Source: JACQNR01 sp964533045
Lineage (GTDB): Bacteria > Acidobacteriota > Terriglobia > UBA7540
DNA: 11,896 bases
Direction of reading: 5' to 3'
NCBI GenBank assembly: GCA_964533045.1
Contig: CAZHKT010000113.1
Coordinates: 1 to 11,896, forward strand
Position numbers and translations under genes: made by a program. Below are positions 1 to 6,235 of this stretch, in pieces. Position 1 is the first letter of the stretch, and every line of letters starts with the position of its first letter. The notes beneath the pieces were generated by a model, which had not been told where the DNA came from, searched no databases, and saw only the letters and a list, made by a program, of their open reading frames with translations.

Positions 1-1069
1 CGATCAATCGGCGCACGACATTTTCCAGTTCCCGCACGTTGCCCGGCCAGTCGTGCGCCTGAAACCAGGCCAGCAGCTCCGGCGAGAGCCGCAGCGGCGC
101 GCCCGGAATCGCGTGCTTCCGCGCAAAGTGCTCGACCAGCTCCGCGATGTCTTCACGCCGGTGGCGCAAGGGAGGAATGCGGAGCGGAACGACATTCAAA
201 CGGTAGTACAGATCGGCACGGAACTTTCCTTCCTCGACGAGTTCCAGCAGGTTTCGGTTGGTGGTAGCGATCACGCGCACGTCGATCGGCACGGGGCGCG
301 TTTCGCCCAGCCGATCCACTTCGCGCTCCTGCAAAACGCGCAGCAGCTTGGGCTGAAGGTTGAGCGGCATTTCGCCGATCTCGTCGAGCATCAGGGTGCC
401 CCCGCTCGCCAGCTCGAATTTACCCGGCTTGCTGCTCAAGGCTCCGGTAAACGCGCCGCGCGCGTGGCCGAAGAGCTCGCTTTCCAGCAGGGCTTCCGGG
501 AAGGCCGCGCAGTTGACCGCTACAAACGGCCGGTTGCGGCGGGGGCTGGCGCGATGAATCAGCCGTGCCAGGAGTTCCTTTCCCGTTCCGCTTTCAGCCT
601 CGATGAGGACGTCCATTTCCTTGCGCGCCACCTGGCGCGCCCGCTCGAGGAGCGCCTGCATGACGCGCGAACCTCCCACCAAACCCGTCGCGGCATCCTC
701 CAGCCGATGCGAAGGCGCCAGCAGGCGCCGCGCCGCCTCCTCCAGTTGCTCAAAGCTGATGGGTTTCACCAGGTAGTCGCACGCGCCCTCGCGCATGGCG
801 CGCACTGCCTCCGGCACGTTGCCAAAGGCGGTCAGCAGAATGACCGCCGTGCCGGGCGCCAGCGCCCGCACGCCCTGCATTACCTCCAGTCCGTTGCCGT
901 CGGGCATTCGCATGTCGGTCACGACCAGGGCGCAAGGATCGGCCTCGAACGCTGCCAGCGCCTCGCGCGTGCCGGCTGCCGAGCGCACCCGCCAACCCTT
1001 GCGCGAGAAGGCCGCTTCTAAAGCGGCGCGCACCGCAATCTCATCATCCACCACCAACACCTGCTTCAT
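1..1069 (-). CDS. NtrC-family sigma-54-dependent response regulator, FleR-like (3' end cut off)
   Basis: Reading the minus strand from the ATG at 1069 gives 356 residues without a stop, running off the window. An N-terminal receiver (about 1-117) has the acidic pair D8/D9, phospho-acceptor D52 in VTDMRMPD, T80 and K102 in LVKP. A sigma-54 AAA+ domain follows (about 129-356) with GAFTGA at 205-210, Walker B LDE at 228-230 and the GNVREL motif near the break. The Fis-type DNA-binding domain should lie beyond position 1. Phosphorylation of D52 should drive oligomerisation and ATP-dependent opening of sigma-54 promoters. The KPGKFELA stretch after GAFTGA and the kinase directly upstream recall FleR of the FleS-FleR flagellar pair. 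Its start overlaps the kinase stop by ATGA, so the two are probably translated together. Walker A reads AESGTGKE, with alanine for the usual first glycine. Family certain; FleR role inferred. Confidence 0.93.
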   Translation of the reverse strand, partial: MKQVLVVDDEIAVRAALEAAFSRKGWRVRSAAGTREALAAFEADPCALVVTDMRMPDGNGLEVMQGVRALAPGTAVILLTAFGNVPEAVRAMREGACDYLVKPISFEQLEEAARRLLAPSHRLEDAATGLVGGSRVMQALLERARQVARKEMDVLIEAESGTGKELLARLIHRASPRRNRPFVAVNCAAFPEALLESELFGHARGAFTGALSSKPGKFELASGGTLMLDEIGEMPLNLQPKLLRVLQEREVDRLGETRPVPIDVRVIATTNRNLLELVEEGKFRADLYYRLNVVPLRIPPLRHRREDIAELVEHFARKHAIPGAPLRLSPELLAWFQAHDWPGNVRELENVVRRLI

Positions 1070-2385
1070 TCGCGCGTTCCCCCCAGGGGCAGCCGGATTT
1101 CGAAGACGCTCCCCCGCCCCGCGGCGCTCGCCACGTCGATCCGGCCGCCGTGCTGCTCGATGACGCGGCGGCACACGGCGAGTCCCAGGCCGGGACTTCC
1201 TGGACTGGTACTGAATCCCGGTCCGAAGATTCTCGGCAGCAGCTCCGGCGGGATGCCCGAACCGTCATCCTCGAATCGGATGGAAACTCTCTGCTCCTCC
1301 GGCAGAGGCGCGAGCCGCAGCCGCAGGACGCCGCCGGGTTGCATGGCTCGAAATGCGTTGAGCGCAAGGTTCAGAAAGACCTGCTGGAGGCGGGACCGGT
1401 CGGCTGTGATTCGACATTCGGCCGTCCCCGCCTGGCAGTCGATGCTGAGCTGCCGCTGGCGGGCCAGCGGCTCGAGAAAGGAAGCCGTATCCGCCAGCAG
1501 GCGGGCGAGGTCCATGGGCGCAGTTTGAATCGTTCCATCCCCGTGAAACTGAAGAACGTTGTTGACAGTCGCCGAGAGTCCCCGAATGCCAGCCAGAAGT
1601 TGCCGGGCGTAATGATCCGTCTCCGATTCCGGCGCCGCTCCCTCCGCCAGCAGTCCCGCGAAGAGTTCCAGGCCGGCCAGCGGGTTGCGAATCTCATGCG
1701 CCAGCACCATGGCCATTTCGGCCAGCGCCTGACTCCGCCGAGCCTTTTCGCGCTCCACACCCAGCAAGACCTCCTCGGTCTTGTCCCGAAGGATGAAGAT
1801 GGTCTCGGCGCTGGGTTCCTGTTCGCCGGGCATCACAGCCCGCCGCACGCCCATCGTGCGATCGCCGCAGTTCCACTCCGTTTCCTGCGACGAACTGCCG
1901 GCCGAATGGGCCATCAGGCTGGCGAGGTTGGAGGCCGTAACCGGCTCAGCGGGAACCCATCCCAGCAGGCGTCTCGCCTCGGGATTGGCCATGCGCACCT
2001 CGCCCGCCTCATCGAGCACCAGCACGCCACACGGCAGCGATTCTAAAGTCCGCGTGAGGAATGACCGATAGCGGCGATTGTCGGCGAGGCTTTCGGCCAG
2101 GCTGCGATTGGTCTCTTCCAGTTCCCGTCGCAGCAGGCCGACCTCTCCCTGAAGCTGGGCGTAAGAGTTCTCCAGAGCGCCAGCGGCCTCGGTGAACGTC
2201 CGGAAGGCGCCGGCCAGAACTCCCGCGGGGTCCGCGGATTGCCGGGCAGCAGGCAAATTTTGCATGGCGTGAAAGGCCAAGCAATTCGAGGCGCAACTTG
2301 CATAAGGAAACTCTAAAGCATCCGGCGGGAGACCCTGGGCCATTGTCGTCCGGCGGGGCCTCTGAAGTTTTTCAGTGATTGCCAC
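1066..2385 (-). CDS. Soluble PAS-domain histidine kinase, FleS-like
   Basis: A cytoplasmic sensor kinase of up to 439 residues with no membrane segments. A coiled-coil-like N-terminal part (about 60-108) leads into a PAS domain (about 109-205, starting LPCGVLVLDEAGEV). The DHp domain has the H-box AHEIRNPLAG with H230. The ATPase domain has an N-box near N343, G1 box DDGSGIP (373-379), F-box (FGPGFSTS) and G2 box GLGLAV, so all elements for autophosphorylation are present. The arrangement of AF-rich helix, coil and single PAS without membrane anchor resembles FleS, and the NtrC-type regulator downstream (4-bp overlap) is the obvious partner. The start is uncertain. GTG at 2385 lies 6 bp after the upstream stop, with an AAGGA too close to it. 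ATG at 2343 and ATG at 2265 are alternatives without good ribosome sites. Residues 1-40 look non-conserved, so 2265 is quite possible. Confidence 0.92.
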   Translation of the reverse strand: MAITEKLQRPRRTTMAQGLPPDALEFPYASCASNCLAFHAMQNLPAARQSADPAGVLAGAFRTFTEAAGALENSYAQLQGEVGLLRRELEETNRSLAESLADNRRYRSFLTRTLESLPCGVLVLDEAGEVRMANPEARRLLGWVPAEPVTASNLASLMAHSAGSSSQETEWNCGDRTMGVRRAVMPGEQEPSAETIFILRDKTEEVLLGVEREKARRSQALAEMAMVLAHEIRNPLAGLELFAGLLAEGAAPESETDHYARQLLAGIRGLSATVNNVLQFHGDGTIQTAPMDLARLLADTASFLEPLARQRQLSIDCQAGTAECRITADRSRLQQVFLNLALNAFRAMQPGGVLRLRLAPLPEEQRVSIRFEDDGSGIPPELLPRIFGPGFSTSPGSPGLGLAVCRRVIEQHGGRIDVASAAGRGSVFEIRLPLGGTRE

Positions 2386-2391
2386 AATCCT

Positions 2392-3531
2392 TCAGGCAGG
2401 AGGGCCGGATGCTGCTCCCTCCTGGAGGTGACAGGGAAGGATTTCCGGCGAGCCGTCGGCGAGGATGCAGGCGCGCTCGACGCAATGCCGCAACTGGCGG
2501 ACATTGCCGGGCCAGTCATGCGTCTCCAGGAATTGCTTCGCCTGCCACGTAAAGCGTAGCGCCGGGCCGCCGCTCTGTTCGCTGAAGGTAACCAGAAAAT
2601 GCTCGGCCAAGGGGAGGATATCCTCGCGCCGTTCGCGCAGCGGGCGGACATCGATGGGGAACACCGTCAGCCGGTAATACAGGTCGTCGCGGAAGCGGCC
2701 CTCGCGCACGCGGGCAGCGAGCCGGGCGTTGGTGGACGCGACCACGCGCACGTCCACGCGATATACTTCCGGACTCCCCAGCGGCTGGACCTCGCCTTCC
2801 TGAAGAAAGCGCAACAATTTCGCCTGCATGCTGAGCGGCATCTCGCCAATCTCATCCAGAAGCAGGGTGCCGCCTTGCGCCGCCTGAATGCGGCCGATGC
2901 GCGACTGGACGGCGCCCGTGAAGGCGCCGCGGGTAAAACCAAAAAGTTCGGCTTCGAGCAGCGTGTCGGGGATGGCGGCGCAATTCACCACCACAAATCG
3001 TTGCTGGGCGCGGCGGCTGGCAGCGTGGATGCCGCGCGCCACGAGTTCTTTGCCGGTTCCCGTCTCGCCGGTAATCAGCACGGGCGTCGTTCGGGGCGCC
3101 ACCAGCCGGGCCAGCCGGTAAGTCAGCTGCATGGCATCGCTCAACCCCACCATGCCAGGCAGAGGCCGCGCATCCATCCGCCCCGGAGGTGGAAACACCG
3201 GAGCGCGGCCGACAGCCGGCCGCGGGATCCCCAGTTCCGCGGCATCCGCCGCTCTCGAATCGAGGACGACGACGTGCACAGCTGGGTGGCGAGCCCGCAC
3301 CGTGGCAGCCAGGTCGTTCACGTCCAGGTCCGGCAGCCATCGGTCCACCAGGAGCGTGCGATACCGGGCAACCTTCAACAGCCGCAGCGCCTCCGCGCCA
3401 CCGCGCACTTCGCTGGGCGGCTCCTCGCCCGCTCCTAGCGAGCGCACCAAGCGCGCGCGAAATTCGGCGTCAGGACTCACCACCAGCGTGGCAGAAGCCG
3501 GAGCGGGCAGATCGCTCAGCGCGGTTTCCAT
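2392..3531 (-). CDS. Sigma-54 activator with degenerate receiver and no DNA-binding domain (FleQ/FlgR-like)
   Basis: 379 residues from the ATG at 3531, chosen because GGGGGAG sits 6 bp upstream; in-frame starts at 3555 and 3546 lack this. The N-terminal segment (about 14-102) resembles a shortened receiver. It keeps an Asp at D63 (LLVDRWLPD) but has SPD in place of the acidic pair, and the last strand and helix with the conserved Lys are missing. A complete sigma-54 AAA+ domain follows, with Walker A GETGTGKE (155-162), GAFTGA, Walker B LLLDEIGE, and GNVRQL near the end. The protein stops about 15 residues after ILPCHLQ, where family members normally continue into a Fis-type helix-turn-helix. 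It therefore has what is needed to contact sigma-54 and hydrolyse ATP, but no visible means of binding an enhancer. Helicobacter FlgR is a known family member without this domain. Position ahead of the FleS-like kinase matches FleQ. Confidence 0.9.
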   Translation of the reverse strand: METALSDLPAPASATLVVSPDAEFRARLVRSLGAGEEPPSEVRGGAEALRLLKVARYRTLLVDRWLPDLDVNDLAATVRARHPAVHVVVLDSRAADAAELGIPRPAVGRAPVFPPPGRMDARPLPGMVGLSDAMQLTYRLARLVAPRTTPVLITGETGTGKELVARGIHAASRRAQQRFVVVNCAAIPDTLLEAELFGFTRGAFTGAVQSRIGRIQAAQGGTLLLDEIGEMPLSMQAKLLRFLQEGEVQPLGSPEVYRVDVRVVASTNARLAARVREGRFRDDLYYRLTVFPIDVRPLRERREDILPLAEHFLVTFSEQSGGPALRFTWQAKQFLETHDWPGNVRQLRHCVERACILADGSPEILPCHLQEGAASGPPA

Positions 3532-3559
3532 ACCAGGCTCCCCCATGGACCGCATGAGA

Positions 3560-3898
3560 TTACTTTGTGCTCTGTTTGCGAGGTGTCGGGTCCCAGGGAC
3601 GAAAGACGGACTGAAGCAAGCCGCTCGCCAGATGACCTTCCGGCAGATCCCTCAGGTATTCCACAATCATGACCATTTGCTCCGCCGCCGCCAGCGCCCG
3701 TCGGCAGGCGGCCAGACAATCCTTGTGCGAGCGCCCCGGCAGCAGCGCCAGTTCAATCGAACCGCGGCAGGCGGTGAGCGGCTGGCTCAACTGGTGCGAG
3801 GCGGCGCGAAGCAAATCCGCCGCGCTGGGCTGGCGCCGCCCTTGGCGGCGCTGCCGGCGCCTGGCCGGCCCGGTAATCTTGCGAACATCAACTCCCAT
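3560..3898 (-). CDS. Stand-alone histidine-kinase DHp (HisKA-like) domain protein
   Basis: A 112-residue protein from the ATG at 3898, which overlaps the end of the OmpR-family gene by 11 bp; an in-frame TTG at 3937 would add 13 residues of unlikely sequence. After a basic, Arg-rich head (1-23), residues about 26-83 look like the two-helix hairpin of a kinase DHp domain. The H-box-like stretch ASHQLSQPLTA has H35 as candidate phospho-acceptor and the conserved Pro, followed by RGSIELALL and a second helix with CRRALAAAEQM. No ATP-binding domain follows: the protein ends 30 residues later. The position after His is Gln instead of Glu/Asp, which argues against self-catalysed kinase activity. 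It may act as a phosphotransfer or docking partner for the regulators encoded on either side. Alternatively it is a decayed kinase. The gene ends 28 bp before the sigma-54 activator start. Domain call moderate, function inferred. Confidence 0.7.
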   Translation of the reverse strand: MGVDVRKITGPARRRQRRQGRRQPSAADLLRAASHQLSQPLTACRGSIELALLPGRSHKDCLAACRRALAAAEQMVMIVEYLRDLPEGHLASGLLQSVFRPWDPTPRKQSTK

Positions 3899-4583
3899 GC
3901 GCCACCGCCCGAGGGGGAAGGCCCATCTGATACCCAATTCCCCGAACCGTCCGGATCAGTTTCTGCGGGTAACCCGCATCCACCTTGCTTCGCAGGTAGT
4001 TAATGTAAACATCAACAACATTGGTCATGGTCTCCGGCACGAATTTCCACACGTTCTCGATAATCATGGCGCGCGTGACACATCGTCCGGCATGACAGGC
4101 CAGGTATTCCAGCAGTGCAAACTCGCGCGGGGTCAGCGGAATCGTCTGATTCTGCCGCCGCGCTGTGCGCGCCAGCCGGTCGATCTCCAGATCCCCCACG
4201 CGCAGGACCGCGGCGGCTCCCGCCCGCGCGCGCCGGTGAAGAGCCCGGATCCGCGCCGACAATTCCGCCAGCGAAAACGGCTTGGGCAGGTAATCATCCG
4301 CTCCGGCATCCAGCCCGCGAATGCGGTCCTCGACCCGGCTGCGTTCGGTCAATACCAGCACGGCCGGCCGATCCATGCGTCCCTCTAGAGAATGCAGCAC
4401 CTCGAAACCATCCCGCTTCGGAATGTTCAAGTCCAGCAAGATCAAATTGAACCGCTCCTCTTCGAGGAACCTCTCGGCAGCTTCGCCGTCTTGGGCCAAG
4501 GTCACCGCATAACTCATTTCTTCCAGGGACTCCCGAAGGAACTCCCGAACTGCCGGATCATCTTCCACCACCAGGATTCGCAT
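3888..4583 (-). CDS. OmpR/PhoB-family response regulator
   Basis: 231 residues from the ATG at 4583, giving the usual MRILVVEDD start; an ATG at 4604 adds seven residues and cannot be excluded, as neither has a strong ribosome site. The receiver (1-118) is complete: E7/D8/D9, phospho-acceptor D51 in LLDLNIP, T79 and K101 in LPKPF. A winged-helix DNA-binding domain (about 130-225) follows, with LTPREFALLEYL, the recognition-helix region VVDVYINYLRSKVD and the C-terminal RTVRGIGYQM hairpin. It should bind direct-repeat sites as a dimer when phosphorylated. It is the first gene of the five-gene minus-strand operon and overlaps the DHp-only gene by 11 bp. No full-length partner kinase sits next to it: the nearest is the FleS-like kinase two genes downstream. 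Lineage certain; signal and targets unknown. Confidence 0.96.
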   Translation of the reverse strand: MRILVVEDDPAVREFLRESLEEMSYAVTLAQDGEAAERFLEEERFNLILLDLNIPKRDGFEVLHSLEGRMDRPAVLVLTERSRVEDRIRGLDAGADDYLPKPFSLAELSARIRALHRRARAGAAAVLRVGDLEIDRLARTARRQNQTIPLTPREFALLEYLACHAGRCVTRAMIIENVWKFVPETMTNVVDVYINYLRSKVDAGYPQKLIRTVRGIGYQMGLPPRAVAHGS

Positions 4584-4664
4584 GCCAGACCCGAAAAATG
4601 TCATTCATCAAAATCGTGCCGTTCTCATTGCACGAACGTATTCGTTGTTTTTTCATTTCTAATT

Positions 4665-4693
4665 TCGGCAGGGCGTTTGGAGGACTTTATAAG
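4665..4693 (+). promoter_or_regulatory. Candidate distal promoter for the persulfide dioxygenase gene
   Basis: TCGGCA (4 of 6 to the -35 consensus), 17 bp, then TATAAG (5 of 6 to the -10 consensus). It would give a leader of about 120 bases. Sequence match only. Confidence 0.3.
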
Positions 4694-4754
4694 ATTATTC
4701 GAAGGAAAGGCCCGAGCAGGAAATGCCAGATTCGAGTCTTCTCTGCCAGCGGAC

Positions 4755-4783
4755 TAGACGCCTGCGCCGGTGCGTGAGACAAT
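4755..4783 (+). promoter_or_regulatory. Candidate proximal promoter for the persulfide dioxygenase gene
   Basis: TAGACG (4 of 6), 17 bp, then GACAAT (4 of 6), 39 bp before the ATG. The -10 region lies in GCGTGAGACAAT, which matches the corresponding element before the DUF72 gene at 10 of 12 positions, which modestly raises confidence. Confidence 0.35.
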
Positions 4784-4822
4784 CGGCCCAAGGGGCGGCA
4801 TTCCGATCCAAAGGGAGGCGCA

Positions 4823-6229
4823 ATGTATTTCCAGCAGTTCTATCTGTCATGCCTGGCGCATGCGTCGTACATGATCGGCTCAGAAGGCGTGGCGGCCGTG
4901 GTGGACCCGCAGCGCGACGTGGAGATCTACCTGGAGGAGGCGAAGGCGCAGAACTTCCGGATTGTTTACATCATCGAGACGCATCTGCACGCCGACTTCG
5001 TTTCCGGGCACCACGAACTGGCGCAGCGCACCGGCGCGGAGATCGTGCTGGGCGCAAAGGCGGGCGCGAAGTTCCCGCACCGTCCCGCCAAGGACGGGGA
5101 CGAACTCCAGCTGGGCGCGCTGACGCTGAGCATTTTGGAAACCCCCGGTCATACCGATGAAAGCATCTGCATCCTCATTCACGACCCGGCACGCGGCCCG
5201 GACCCCTGCGCCGTGCTCACCGGCGACACGCTGTTCATTGGCGAGGTTGGCCGGCCCGATCTCTCGCCCCTGCACACGCCCCAGGAACTCGCCGCCCTGC
5301 TGTACGACAGCTTGCACCTCAAGCTGATGAAGCTGCCCGATTCGGTCGAAGTCTATCCCGCGCACGGCGCCGGATCACTTTGCGGGCGCAACATCAGTCC
5401 TGAGCGGCAGTCCACCATCGGCAAGGAGCGCCGGCTGAATTACGCGCTGCGGCCCATGAGCAAGGAGACTTTTGTTTCGCTCATTACGGCTGAACTGCCC
5501 GAACGGCCGGAATACTTCGGCAAAGACGTGGAACTGAACCGGGCCGGCGCGCCCGCCCTGGCCGGGTACCCCCGGCCTGCTCCCCTTTCGCCCTCAGAAG
5601 TCCTGGCGTCGCAAAGCGATGGCGCACTGGTCCTCGATACGCGCGGCGCCGTTCAGTTCGGTGCAGGGAACGTTCCGGGATCGCTGCACGTCGCGCTGAT
5701 AGGCCAGTTCGCCACCTGGGCGGGGACGTTGATCGGCCTCGAAAGGCCGGTCCTTCTCGTGGTGGAAGAGGACGGGCAAGTGGAAGAAGCGGTGATGCGC
5801 CTGGCGCGCGTGGGAATTGAAAAGGTCGCGGGGTATCTCGAGGGCGGCATCCTGGCATGGCAAAAAGCCGGTCTGCCTCTCAACGAGGTGCCGCAGATCT
5901 CGGTCCATCAGTTGCACGAGCAGTTGCGCGATGATCCCGGAACCCTCCAGGTCATTGACGTCCGCCGCCAGCCGGAATGGGACGCCGGTCACATCGCGCA
6001 GGCCACGCTCAGGCCGTTGCACAAGCTCCGCCAGGAACTGGAGGGGCTGGACCGCAAGCGGCCGGTCGCCGTCCACTGCAAGAGCGGCTACCGATCATCG
6101 ATCGGGACCAGCATTCTCAAAGCCAGCGGGTTCGAACAGGTGATGAATGTCGTCGGGGGATTTGACGCCTGGGTGGCACAGGGTCTGCCCGTGGCGAGCG
6201 GTTCGGGCAAACCCTGCCCCAAATCTTAG
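4823..6229 (+). CDS. Persulfide dioxygenase-rhodanese fusion, CstB-like
   Basis: 468 residues with a strong AAAGGGAGG ribosome site 4 bp before the ATG. Residues 1 to about 245 are a metallo-beta-lactamase-fold persulfide dioxygenase. The HxHxD motif is H54, H56, D58, with H63 nearby; H110 lies in ETPGHT, D135 in TGDTLF, and H181 in YPAHGAGSLCG. These residues bind the iron that oxidises glutathione or low-molecular-weight persulfide to sulfite. Two rhodanese-like domains follow. The first (about 265-355) ends in GGILAWQKAGLPL but has no cysteine in its active loop. The second (about 365-460) has the complete loop CKSGYRS with C419. The order of dioxygenase, inactive rhodanese and active rhodanese is that of staphylococcal CstB, which turns persulfides into thiosulfate. 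No signal peptide, so cytoplasmic. No sulfide:quinone reductase or CsoR-type regulator is nearby. Family very secure; substrate inferred. Confidence 0.95.
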   Translation: MYFQQFYLSCLAHASYMIGSEGVAAVVDPQRDVEIYLEEAKAQNFRIVYIIETHLHADFVSGHHELAQRTGAEIVLGAKAGAKFPHRPAKDGDELQLGALTLSILETPGHTDESICILIHDPARGPDPCAVLTGDTLFIGEVGRPDLSPLHTPQELAALLYDSLHLKLMKLPDSVEVYPAHGAGSLCGRNISPERQSTIGKERRLNYALRPMSKETFVSLITAELPERPEYFGKDVELNRAGAPALAGYPRPAPLSPSEVLASQSDGALVLDTRGAVQFGAGNVPGSLHVALIGQFATWAGTLIGLERPVLLVVEEDGQVEEAVMRLARVGIEKVAGYLEGGILAWQKAGLPLNEVPQISVHQLHEQLRDDPGTLQVIDVRRQPEWDAGHIAQATLRPLHKLRQELEGLDRKRPVAVHCKSGYRSSIGTSILKASGFEQVMNVVGGFDAWVAQGLPVASGSGKPCPKS

Positions 6230-6235
6230 ATTTCC

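Larger units (their letters stand above)
4584..4822. other. Divergent intergenic region between signalling operon and persulfide dioxygenase gene
   Basis: 239 bp separating the minus-strand regulator operon from the plus-strand CstB-like gene. Positions 4605-4700 are clearly AT-richer than the surroundings, as expected for a promoter region. It holds a 14-bp inverted repeat at 4632-4645 (ACGAA, CGTA spacer, TTCGT) that could be an operator, though 5-bp arms can arise by chance. For the minus strand I see -10-like TATAAA and AATAAT but no acceptable -35, so the operon promoter is not resolved. Plus-strand candidates are listed separately. No coding potential is seen. Confidence 0.6.

Noticed and set aside
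53..1021. 322-codon plus-strand open frame
   Set aside because: Antisense shadow of the FleR-like gene. Composition is typical of GC-rich antisense frames (Arg, His, Gln rich), with no motif and no ribosome site.
2265..2400. Possible frameshifted DNA-binding domain of the sigma-54 activator
   Set aside because: The neighbouring frames after the stop at 2392 show no Fis-type helix-turn-helix pattern.
1150..3438. Long plus-strand open frames at 1150-2046 and 2599-3438
   Set aside because: Antisense to the histidine kinase and the sigma-54 activator, which have intact family motifs on the minus strand.
4606..4621. Minus-strand CGGCACG-ATT-TTGA just upstream of the OmpR-family gene, sigma-54-like
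   Set aside because: Good -24 half, but the -12 half has GA instead of GC and the spacing is one base short.
6174..6189. Plus-strand TGGCAC-N5-CTGCC resembling a sigma-54 promoter
   Set aside because: Correct GG to GC spacing, but it lies inside the 3' end of the persulfide dioxygenase gene and points into a convergent gene, so nothing would be expressed from it.
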